Assembly: GCF_019430885.1 (NCBI RefSeq)
Contig: NZ_JAHYBZ010000008.1
Location: forward strand, 248,001-312,000
Direction of reading: 5' to 3'
DNA length: 64,000 nt
Origin: Roseomonas alba
GTDB taxonomy: Bacteria > Pseudomonadota > Alphaproteobacteria > Acetobacterales > Acetobacteraceae
Part shown: positions 47,629 through 56,000 of the stretch, piece by piece
Position numbering within the stretch: position 1 is the first letter of the stretch
How the letters are laid out: every line of letters starts with the position of its first letter
Notes under the pieces: model-generated
Seen by the model: the letters and a program-made list of their open reading frames with translations, nothing else
Database searches by the model: none
What the model was told of the DNA's origin: nothing
Program-made: the position numbers and the translations under genes

Positions 47629-48075
47629 GTGTCACGTCCGAGATCTGCGGATTGGGGACGCAGACGTCGCCAGCAATGCGCCGCCTTGCCCATCAGGGAG
47701 CGTGACGGCGAAATCCATGTCATGCTCATCACCACGCGCGGGCGTGGCCACTGGGTCATCCCGAAGGGCTGGGCCGAGAAGGGCGTTGCGCCGCACGACC
47801 TCGCCGCGCGCGAGGCCTATGAGGAAGCGGGACTGCTGGGCCGCGCGCAGGAAGAGCCACTCGGCGTCTATTGCTCGCGCAAGCGCCTGCCGAATGGGCG
47901 CCGCGTTACCTGCCAAGTCGAAGTCTACGCGCTTGCGGTGGAAGCACGCGCCGAGGACTGGCCCGAGCGTGGCCAGCGGCGCAAGCGCTGGGTCCCGGCA
48001 GAGGAAGCCGCCGAGTTGGTCTTCGATCCGGGCCTTGCCGATTTCCTGCAGGGGTTGCGCCTGACGGCGGTCTGA
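47629..48075 (+). CDS. NUDIX hydrolase
   Basis: A 148-residue NUDIX protein. The box reads GWAEKGVAPHDLAAREAYEE then AGL: the REAYEEAGL core is intact, but the first glutamate of the canonical G-x5-E pattern is valine. Related small NUDIX enzymes with PKGW...G (here IPKGWAEKG) also vary there. It probably removes a nucleotide or inorganic pyrophosphate from a diphosphate compound. It stands alone between the small unknown gene and repeat copy B. Confidence 0.85.
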   Translation: MSRPRSADWGRRRRQQCAALPIRERDGEIHVMLITTRGRGHWVIPKGWAEKGVAPHDLAAREAYEEAGLLGRAQEEPLGVYCSRKRLPNGRRVTCQVEVYALAVEARAEDWPERGQRRKRWVPAEEAAELVFDPGLADFLQGLRLTAV

Positions 48076-48120
48076 TCGCTCCGCCCGGCCGTGCGCCCTT
48101 ACGCGAGCGGCCCCAATTCA

Positions 48121-48360
48121 TGTCCTGTGGAACCGAGAGCGGCTATGCCCCTCTCGGGCGCACCCCAGCAAATGCCGAAGGGCCTTTGCAAACCTCAACC
48201 TGACATCGTGCGCCGTTGCCAGAATACTGCGCCGAGACCCGCACCTGTGCACGGAGCGCGCCTGAGGGGCACAGCATGCCCATGCTGCCCGGCGCCAAAC
48301 GACTGCATTCCAAGTGCGCCAGGCGCTTGGCGGAGTGGTTTGGAGGGGCGCCGCCCCTCC
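48121..48360 (+). repeat. Dispersed structured intergenic repeat, copy B
   Basis: This copy begins 45 nt after the NUDIX stop and ends 39 nt before the convergent EF-hand gene's stop. The head hairpin CCGAGAGC...CCTCTCGG is followed by GCAAATGCC-GAAG-GGCCTTTGC. The internal stem CCAAGTGC-GCCAG-GCGCTTGG (48310-48330) is closed by a G-T wobble, and the tail is GGAGGGGC-GCC-GCCCCTCC (48342-48360). It aligns with copy A in reverse complement over much of its length. The open frames through it are not supported as genes. Confidence 0.78.
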
Positions 48361-48399
48361 TATTCCGCCCGCATCGGTCATCTCCAAGGGCCGCTCGGA

Positions 48400-49224
48400 T
48401 CATTCCGACGCGACCCGTTCGATCAGGCTCCGCAACAGGCCAGCGCCCTCCGCCAGGGCCTCGATCGTACCTGGCTGCCCGTCCGGGCTGCCGGCAGCGG
48501 GCGGGAAGACCAGCCGGTCCTGCCCCAATTCCCCCACCGACAGCACGCCGTCCCCGTCATAGTCGAGGCTCGAGACGATCAGCCGCGCCGCCGCCAGCGC
48601 CACGCCGCCACCGAGGCCAGTCGCGGCCGCAATGCCCTCCGGCGCGGCGCCTTCCTGCGCTGCCAGCGCCCAGGCGGCACCCCGCAACAGCCGCGCAATC
48701 TCCGCCACACTCAGCTTGCCGTCGCCCGATATATCCGCCGCCGAGATCAGGCCGGCAATGCAGGCCGGCATCGTCCCCGGCTGGCAGGCGGCTTCCAGCC
48801 GTTCCAATGTGCCCAGGAAGGCGAGCCCCTCGCCATGCAGCAGTGCCAACATGGGACCGCCTGTCTCGCAGCGCAGCCAGCGCGTGACGGGGGTCGCGCC
48901 CGGCAGTCGGTCGTCCCGCACCTTGGCATCCGGCTCGGCCAGTTCGAGCGCATCGCCATCCGCGCGCAGCATCACCCGCGGCGCCTCGGCCCCCGATCCG
49001 GTGCCAAGCGTCCAGCCCGACAGCGCGCGCACGGACCGGAAACGGACCAGCCGGGCGGCCCCATCCGCCGGCAACCGCACCGCGGCGCGGGCCGTGACAT
49101 GCAGCAGCGCCTCGGGCGCGGTGCAGGACCCGGCAGCCCAGGTGCCGCGCAGCGCTTCCGGCACGCCCTGCGCCATGGCCGGCGCCGCCGCCATCAGCAG
49201 CAGCGCCAGCAGCGGAACCCTCAT
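48400..49224 (-). CDS. Secreted EF-hand calcium-binding protein
   Basis: A 274-residue protein with a signal peptide (VPLLALLLMAAAPAMAQG). Two canonical EF-hand loops are present: D164-E175 (DISGDGKLSVAE) and D221-E232 (DYDGDGVLSVGE), each with acidic residues at positions 1, 5 and 12. Cysteines at 34, 119, 147 and 155 may form disulfides in the periplasm. The rest has no recognised domain. Its ATG overlaps the stop of the five-repeat protein gene by four bases, so the two are made together and probably act together outside the cytoplasm (inference). Confidence 0.75.
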   Translation of the reverse strand: MRVPLLALLLMAAAPAMAQGVPEALRGTWAAGSCTAPEALLHVTARAAVRLPADGAARLVRFRSVRALSGWTLGTGSGAEAPRVMLRADGDALELAEPDAKVRDDRLPGATPVTRWLRCETGGPMLALLHGEGLAFLGTLERLEAACQPGTMPACIAGLISAADISGDGKLSVAEIARLLRGAAWALAAQEGAAPEGIAAATGLGGGVALAAARLIVSSLDYDGDGVLSVGELGQDRLVFPPAAGSPDGQPGTIEALAEGAGLLRSLIERVASE

Positions 49225-50672
49225 TGCAGGACCAGCTCCTCGCCGGCGCAGAGGTCGAGGCCGGTCAGCAGGATCTCCCGCCCGTCGCGGAACACCACGG
49301 CGAGTTCCGCCAGGCAGCCGACGCCGTCGGGCGGGGCGAAGTCCAGCGTCTCCCCCACCCCGAGCACGGTGCGGCCGAGCCGGTCCGGCCCGCGCTCGCC
49401 ACCGGCCGGATAGGCGTAGAGCTCGGCGATCGGCGTGTCCCCGCCGTTGCGCAGCCGCACGCTGCCAGCGCGCGGGCCGGTATCCGCGCTCTCGCCCTCA
49501 TCCAGCCGGTCAGCGAGCGTCCATCCCGGGCGCAGCACGATCACCGGCGTCTCGCAGAAATTGATCGCGGCGCGTTCCTCGGCGCCACGGCGGTCCTCGA
49601 AGACGATGCGCAGATCGGCCTCGCAGTCGCGCAGCCGGGCGGCGACCTCGATGCGCCCACCGCGCGCCAGCACGTCCTCGCCAAGGCGATCGGGGCCCCA
49701 ATCCTCCTCGGCGCTGCCGGAGATGTAGACCTCCTGCACCGCGGCGCCGTGGCGGTTGACCAACGTCACGCGCCGCTCCGGCGGCCGCGGCGCGCCGGAT
49801 CCGTCAAAGCTGACCTCCCGCTGCCGGCAGAGATCGACGCCCTGCTTCACCTCCTCCGCATCGTCCTCATAGACCGCGCGGAGATCCCACAGGCAGGCCG
49901 CGCCGCGCACACGCAGCGAGAAGGCAGACCCGGCGGGCAGAAGATCGCTGCCGAGGCGATCCGGACCCCAGGCGGTCGGCGCACGGGTGCTCGCGTAGAA
50001 TTCGCGCATGGCACGATCGGAGGCATTGGCGATGCGCGCCTCGCGCCGCGGCGCATTGGGATCGCCGAAGGTCACACGGGCATCGCGGCAGAGATTCAGC
50101 GCCGGGCGCGTCTCCTCCTCGCCATCCTCGAACACTGCGGTGACGTCAAAGACGCAGTCCCGCGTGCGACCGAGGCGCACGCGCCACTCGCGCCCGGCGG
50201 GGATGATGTTCTCGCCCAGCCGGTCCGGTCCGCGGCCGGGCGCATTGGGCGGTGCTGCGAAGACCTGCAGCAGGATGGCGTCGGTCTCGTTGCGCACCGT
50301 CACCTCACGCAGCGGGATCGAGGGATCGCCGAACTGAACACGACGATTCTGGCAGATGTTCTGCCGCCGGCGTTCCTCGGTGCCGTCCTGGTAGACGGCG
50401 CGGAATTCCAGGTCGCAGGGCGCGGTGCCCAGGCGCGCGCGGAACGTGCCGCGATCCGGCACGGTGTCCGACCCCAGCAGGTCAGGCCCGAATTCGGCGG
50501 CACCCGGTGGCGCGGCGTAGAGCTCGCGCAGCGTCTGGCCGGACTGGTTCGTGATGGTGGCTTCGCGTTCGCGCGGCTGGGCCTGGGGGGCATTGCGCGG
50601 CGCCGGCTGCGCCAGGGCCGCAAGGGGAGCGAAGGCGAGACAGACAGCGATCGCCAGGGAAGGCAGGCGCAT
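49221..50672 (-). CDS. Secreted five-repeat protein of unknown function
   Basis: A 483-residue protein with a signal peptide (AIAVCLAFAPLAALAQP). After it come five repeats of about 80 residues, at about 37-115, 122-203, 210-290, 300-382 and 404-483. Each repeat has a start strand ending in a GPD(R/L)LG motif (62, 148, 236, 326 and 428) and two cysteines 21-23 residues apart: C86/C107, C173/C195, C260/C282, C350/C373 and C453/C475. A shared consensus is C..DLR.V(F/Y)(E/Q)DG..E......C. One disulfide per repeat is likely. I know no named family with this pattern. It is coupled to the EF-hand gene. Confidence 0.78.
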   Translation of the reverse strand: MRLPSLAIAVCLAFAPLAALAQPAPRNAPQAQPREREATITNQSGQTLRELYAAPPGAAEFGPDLLGSDTVPDRGTFRARLGTAPCDLEFRAVYQDGTEERRRQNICQNRRVQFGDPSIPLREVTVRNETDAILLQVFAAPPNAPGRGPDRLGENIIPAGREWRVRLGRTRDCVFDVTAVFEDGEEETRPALNLCRDARVTFGDPNAPRREARIANASDRAMREFYASTRAPTAWGPDRLGSDLLPAGSAFSLRVRGAACLWDLRAVYEDDAEEVKQGVDLCRQREVSFDGSGAPRPPERRVTLVNRHGAAVQEVYISGSAEEDWGPDRLGEDVLARGGRIEVAARLRDCEADLRIVFEDRRGAEERAAINFCETPVIVLRPGWTLADRLDEGESADTGPRAGSVRLRNGGDTPIAELYAYPAGGERGPDRLGRTVLGVGETLDFAPPDGVGCLAELAVVFRDGREILLTGLDLCAGEELVLQ

Positions 50673-50772
50673 GAAGGGTCATCCGGGGGTCAAGACACCC
50701 GCCAGGATGCTGGTTGCGCGGCGCCCTCCGCAAGCGCCGCCAGGACACGGTCGCCAGAAAAAATGCCGCGCT

Positions 50773-51240
50773 TCAGGGGGTTTGCGTGTCCCGCGACGCC
50801 TCGGCCGGCGCGGCGGCCGGCAGCACGATCACCGTCACCGTGCGCGACGGCGGCAGCGCCGCCCGCACACGCGGGCTGAAATGGGCGCTGCGCGCCTCCG
50901 ACCGCAGCCGCGCCGCCGCCACGCCCCGCGAGACGAGCGCCTGGCTGACGGCGCGGGCACGCTCGGCGGCAAGGCGGATGGAGGTGGTTGCGCCGCCCTC
51001 CTGTCCCGCATGACCCAGGACGCAGGCGGGGCGGTCGGGGTTGGCGCTCATCACCTCCAGGATCGAATCCATCGGTGTGCGCGCAGCATCGCCGAGGCGC
51101 GCCGAACCGCGGGCGAAGGGGACGGAATAGACGTCATCCTCGATCTGCTCGGCACCGACGCAGTTGAAGGCGGGGGGTTCAGCATGGGCAGGGAGGGCGA
51201 GCGACAGGGCGAGGGTCAGGCCGAGGAGGGGCTTTGCCGC
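50773..51240 (-). CDS. OmpA-like C-terminal domain protein with disrupted 5' end
   Basis: The readable part starts with a signal-peptide core (GLTLALSLALPAHAEPP) and continues with an OmpA-like domain. In that domain SIRLAAERARAVSQALVSRGV fits the peptidoglycan-binding LSxxRAxxVxxxL motif. The ordinary N-terminal start is missing: upstream of the hydrophobic core the frame has no ATG, GTG or TTG until far inside non-coding sequence. The head hairpin of repeat copy C overlaps the expected N-terminus (from about 51225). The repeat may have replaced the original start, leaving a non-expressed remnant, unless a CTG is used. The 5' coordinate given is approximate. Confidence 0.5.
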   Translation of the reverse strand, partial: AAKPLLGLTLALSLALPAHAEPPAFNCVGAEQIEDDVYSVPFARGSARLGDAARTPMDSILEVMSANPDRPACVLGHAGQEGGATTSIRLAAERARAVSQALVSRGVAAARLRSEARSAHFSPRVRAALPPSRTVTVIVLPAAAPAEASRDTQTP

Positions 51241-51310
51241 TCCCCGGCCCCCTCCCCACCAAAGGCCACAAGGCCTTTGGAAACCGTCACTTGGTACTTG
51301 GCAATGCGGA
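51225..51310 (+). repeat. Dispersed structured intergenic repeat, copy C, left part
   Basis: The head hairpin GAGGGGCTTTGCCGCTCCCC is followed by CCAAAGGCC-ACAA-GGCCTTTGG and AAACCGTCACTTGG, matching the left half of copy D. Copy C seems split: about 120 nt of unrelated sequence separates this part from the right part at 51434. Confidence 0.65.
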
Positions 51311-51433
51311 TGAAGCCAACGTCGGAACGCATCGATCTGCGCGAAGGTGGCCAGGATGGACTGCCGCGACGATCGCCAGATATCGGCAATCCAATGGGCA
51401 TGGGCCTTTCCGATGACCCCGCTGTCTCCACTG

Positions 51434-51666
51434 CGGGACTCTGCCGCGCCAAGCCGCCCCACCGAAGGCTGCAAGGCGTTGGGAAGCCTCCACCTGGTGC
51501 CGTGCGTCGCGGACGGAATGGTGCCAAAACCCGGACGGGCGCACGAAGGGCGCCTGGCGGGCATGGCATTTTCGTCGTGCCCAGCGCCAAGTGATTGCGA
51601 TCCAGGATGCCCAACATCCAGGGGCACCCATGGACGGGGTGGTTCGAAAGGGCAGAGCCCCTCCGA
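51434..51666 (+). repeat. Dispersed structured intergenic repeat, copy C, right part
   Basis: A near-complete copy. It has a left part (CCACCGAAGGCTGCAAGGCG, CTCCACCTGGTGCCGTGCG) like copy A's, the internal stem GGATG-CCCAA-CATCC (about 51605-51620), and a tail of GGGC-AGA-GCCCCTCC. It ends 72 nt before the stop of the convergent JmjC gene. It is most like copy A in the segment CCAGGATGCCC...CATCCAGGGGCACCCAT. Confidence 0.72.
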
Positions 51667-51737
51667 TTGCCACTGTGGAGCGTCTACCCGCACCATCGCA
51701 TCTGGCCGGCTCGCCCCTTCGGTCGCCATTGCCACGC

Positions 51738-52955
51738 TCATGCTCCCGCCAACACGCCGGCCTGCTTCAACCGGCCGATCAGGGCGCCCGCATCGATCGC
51801 CGGCGATGCGGCGCTGAGTTCAGCCTCCGTCAGCATCGGACGGGCCAACACCCAGGCGCAGGCTTCGACTTCGGCGTAGCTCATCGGGATCACTCCGCTG
51901 GCTGTCTTCAGGCCGAATTCGTTGCCGCGCCGCACAGGCTTGGCGCCCGGCTCCGCAACGCGGAAGCGTGGACCCGAGGGTGCCGGCTCCGCCGCCGCCG
52001 GCGCTGCCCCGCGTGCGGCGAGCAGGTCGTAGCCACCGCGCTGGAAGCGGTAGTCGCGGATGAAGCCTTCCAGCACTTCGAGCACCTTCGGGTCCTTGGC
52101 GAGTTCCGTCAGCCTGGCGCCCAGCGAGGCCAGGGTCTGCGACAGCGCGAACTTCGCGGCGGCCGAACCGTCCTGGCGCGGCAGCGGCTTGCGGAACTCG
52201 GTGTCGTAGAGGATGCGCTCGGACAGGATGTTCATCACGTCCATCCCGAGCGGCGCGTGCACGCCATAGGCGATGTGGACGGAATTCGGCGCCTCGGCCA
52301 GCGCGTCGTGATACCAGCCGCGCGGCAGGTAGAGGATGTCGCCCTTCTTCACCACGATCTGGCGCAGCAGCTTGCCCTTGGCGCGGTCGTGATGGTCCTG
52401 CTTCTGGCCGCGGAAGATCGGGTGCGGGATGGGGTAGTCGGCGCGGCCCTCCCAGATGTTCCAGGTCTTCTCCCCTTCCACCTGCACCGCCCAGACATCG
52501 TGGGTGTCGTAGTGGGAGTGGAACGCCTTGTGCTGCTGGAAGGAGATGTAGACATTGGCCTGCGCCTTCCCCAGCCCCGCCCCTTCCAGCGCGGCGGAGA
52601 CGGCGGCGAGACCCGGCGTCAGGCTGTCCACATCGTTCATCACGACCGAGGCGCCACGCGCCACCCAGTCCTGCACCTTCGCTGCGACCGGTTGCTGCAC
52701 CTGCGCGCCGTCGCGGGACGTCGCCTTCACGCTGTACTGCTCCGCCGGCACGGTGACGGAATCGAGCACCAGCTTCAGGCTCGTCTGGGTCCAGATGTGG
52801 GACATGTCGAGCAGGCGGTTGATCCCCGCCCAGTCGAGCACGTCGGCGAAGCGCGCCGGATGGCCTTCGATGTGCAGCGGCTGCCGGTCGTGGAACTCGG
52901 CGAAGAACCGTTCCGGGGTGATCGGCGCCAGCAGGTCGTGCAAAGACATCGTCAT
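51738..52955 (-). CDS. JmjC/cupin-domain Fe(II)/2-oxoglutarate oxygenase (RoxA-like)
   Basis: A 405-residue cupin-4/JmjC protein. Possible iron ligands are H148 and D150 in FHSHYDTHD and a distal histidine in SVHIAYG (H227); PRGWYHDAL near 211 is the conserved turn before it. YCFD/RoxA-type enzymes hydroxylate an arginine of ribosomal protein uL16 in Escherichia coli; a similar role here is plausible but the C-terminal 120 residues differ. The ATG at 52955 is followed by another two codons later. It diverges from the glutamate dehydrogenase gene with 107 nt between starts. Confidence 0.82.
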   Translation of the reverse strand: MTMSLHDLLAPITPERFFAEFHDRQPLHIEGHPARFADVLDWAGINRLLDMSHIWTQTSLKLVLDSVTVPAEQYSVKATSRDGAQVQQPVAAKVQDWVARGASVVMNDVDSLTPGLAAVSAALEGAGLGKAQANVYISFQQHKAFHSHYDTHDVWAVQVEGEKTWNIWEGRADYPIPHPIFRGQKQDHHDRAKGKLLRQIVVKKGDILYLPRGWYHDALAEAPNSVHIAYGVHAPLGMDVMNILSERILYDTEFRKPLPRQDGSAAAKFALSQTLASLGARLTELAKDPKVLEVLEGFIRDYRFQRGGYDLLAARGAAPAAAEPAPSGPRFRVAEPGAKPVRRGNEFGLKTASGVIPMSYAEVEACAWVLARPMLTEAELSAASPAIDAGALIGRLKQAGVLAGA

Positions 52956-53062
52956 GACACCAACTCTAGCCTCAATCGGCCGATCGCGTCAGCGTCGCGC
53001 TGGACGCGGCAAGCACCCCGGGGGCAGGCTCCCCGCCGGGGGAAGGAAACGGAGGACCAGCC

Positions 53063-56000
53063 ATGGCGGATGATTCGCGCGCCCTGCCCGACACGATGCG
53101 GGAGGAAGTGCTGCGCGCCGCGACCGAGGCGTTGACCGCGCTGGCCCCGGGGCTTCCGACGGATGCGGCGCTGCTGCTGCGCGCCCTGCATGCCGCGGTG
53201 CCCACGGCCGAGCTGGCCGCCACCCCGCCCGAGACCCTCGCCGCCGCGGCAGCCAGCCTCTACGGCTTCGCGACCGAGCGGAAGCCCGGCATCGCCAAGG
53301 TGCGCATCCTGCCCGCGGGCCCCGGGACGGGGCCACGCCCCGTCGCCGAGATCGTCACCGACGACATGCCATTCCTGGTCGATTCCGTGCTCGCGGCGCT
53401 GGCTCTGCATGGGCGGGCAGTGGCGTCGCTGTTGCATCCCGTGGTGCGGGTGGAACGTGACCCCTCTGGGCATCTGACCGCGATTGCCCCTGCTGCGACG
53501 CAGCGGGAGAGCATGATGCGCGTCGCCCTCGGCACCGCGGGTCCGGTGCTGTCGAGCCCGCTCGGTCGCCCGCCGGAGCCGCTGGTCGCGCTGGAACAGG
53601 CGATTGCGCGGGCGCTGGTCGATGTGCGCGCCGCCACCTCGGCCTTCCCGGCCATGCTGAAGCTGCTCCAGCGGGCCGAGACCGAGGTCGTGGCCGGCGG
53701 CGGCGCGGAGGGCGAGGAGGCCGCCGCCTTCCTGCGCTGGCTCGCCGAGGACAATTTCGTCCTGATCGGCCATCGCCGCTTCGCGGTCGGCGAGGGCGGC
53801 GGGCTCGTCATCGTGCCCGAGGAGAATCTTGGCCTGCTGGCCGACCCGTTGCTTCCCGTCTTCGATGCGCTGCGCGACCTCGATGCCATCCCGCCTGCGG
53901 TGGTTTCGGCGCTGTCGCATCCGACGCCGGTTACCGTCGCCAAGGCCAACATGCGATCGACGGTGCATCGCCCACAGCATGCCGATGTGGTCGCGACGCG
54001 CATCTTCGACGATCAGGGCCGGGTCATCGGTGGGCGGCTGTTCCTCGGGCTGTTCGCCGCGGCGGCGTACAACCGCAATCCGCGCTCCATCCCGCTGCTG
54101 CGGCACAAGGTCGATCACATCCTGGCGCTGGCCGGCATCGAGGCCGACAGCCATGACGGGCGCGCCCTGCGCAACATCATCGACACCTGGCCGCGCGACG
54201 AGCTGTTCCAGGCGCCCGAGACGGTGATCCTGGACGGCGCGCGACGCGCGTTGGACCTGACGATCCGCCCGCGCGCCGCGCTGGTGCTGCGCCATGATCC
54301 CTTCGAACGGTTCGTGTCCGCCATCGCCTGGCTGCCGCGCGACACCTTCGACACACGGCTGCGCGAGCGCGTCGGCGACGTGATCGCGCGCGCCTTCGGC
54401 GGGCGGCTGTCGGCCTTCTACATCGCGCTGGGCGACGCGCCGCTCGCCCGCATCCACTACATCATCGCGACCAAGCCGGGCGAGGTGCCCGATATCGATG
54501 TCGCGGTGCTCGAAGCCGCCATTGCCCAGGCCGCGCGCGGCTTCGGCGAGAGGCTGTCCGAAGCCTTTGCCGCTGCCGAAGGCGAGGCGGAAGCCGCCTC
54601 CCGCCTCGTCCGCTGGCGGGAGGCCTTCCCGGCGGCCTATCGCGAGACGGCGACTGCCGCGCAGGGCGTCGCCGACATCCTGCTGGCCGAGGACGCGCTG
54701 GCCGCGAACCGCCCGCGCGCCGACCTGCTGCGGTCCCCCGGTGAAGGCGCGAGGTCGCTGACCCTCCGCCTGGTCAATCCAGGCGGGCCACTGCCGCTCG
54801 CCGATGCGCTGCCGCTGTTCGAAAGCCTCGATCTGCGGGCGATCGAGGAACAGCCCTACCACCTGCATCCGGCGGATGCCTCGCCGATCGTGCTGCATGT
54901 CTACCGCCTCGAAGCCGGCGCCGATTGCCCCGAGGACCGTTTCGACGAGATCCTCGGCGCGCTGGCCGCGCTGCTGGACGGCGCGACGGAGGCGGATGGC
55001 TTCAACCGCCTGGTGCTGCGCGCGGGGCTCGACTGGCGCGAATGCTGGCTGCTGCGCGCGATGTTCCGCTGGGCCAAGCAGGTCGGCTTCCCCTTCGCCC
55101 AGGCGAGCGTCGAGGCCGCCCTGTCGGCGCAGCCCGACGCCGCGCGCCTGCTGATCGACATCTTCCACCGCCGCTTCGACCCCGCCGTGGCGGATCGCGA
55201 CACGACCCAGGCGGAAGCGGCCTGGGCGGTGCTGCTCGACAGCATCCAGAACCCGGATGAGGACCGCATCCTGTCGCGGCTGCGCGTGCTGCTGGATGCG
55301 ATGCTACGCACCAATTTCTACCAGCAGAAGGCCTATCTCGCCTTCAAGCTGGACAGCGCGGCGGCGGGCGAGATGCCCCTGCCCCGCCCCTGGCGCGAGA
55401 TCTTCGTCCATTCCGTGCGCATGGAAGGCTGCCATCTGCGCGCCGGGCCGGTCGCGCGCGGCGGCATCCGCTGGTCCGACCGGCGGGAGGATTTCCGCAC
55501 CGAGATCCTCGGCCTGATGAAGGCGCAGCGGCTGAAGAACGTCATCATCGTGCCGACCGGCGCGAAGGGCGGCTTCGTGCTGAAGCATCCGCCGCCGGCG
55601 ACCGACCGCGAGGCCTTCCAGGCCGAGGGCATCGCCTGCTACCGCATGCTGGTCCGCGCCATGCTCGACCTGGCCGACAACTACCAGGGCACGGCGGTCG
55701 TCACACCGCCCGGCATCGTCCGGCGCGACGGCGACGATCCCTACATCGTCGCCGCGGCGGACAAGGGCACCGCGACCTTCTCGGACATCGCCAACGCGTT
55801 GTCGGCCGAATACGGCTTCTGGCTGGGCGATGCCTTCGCCTCGGGTGGTAGCGCGGGATACGACCACAAGGGCATGGGCATCACCGCGCGCGGCGCCTGG
55901 GTGATGATCGATCGCCACTTCCAGGAGACGCTGCACCGGTCCGTGCAGGATGCGCCCTTCACCACGGTCGGCGTGGGCGACATGTCGGGCGACGTGTTCG

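Noticed and set aside
48118..48403. Small proteins inside repeat copy B on the minus strand
   Set aside because: Same reason as for copy A; no ribosome-binding site or conserved protein feature.
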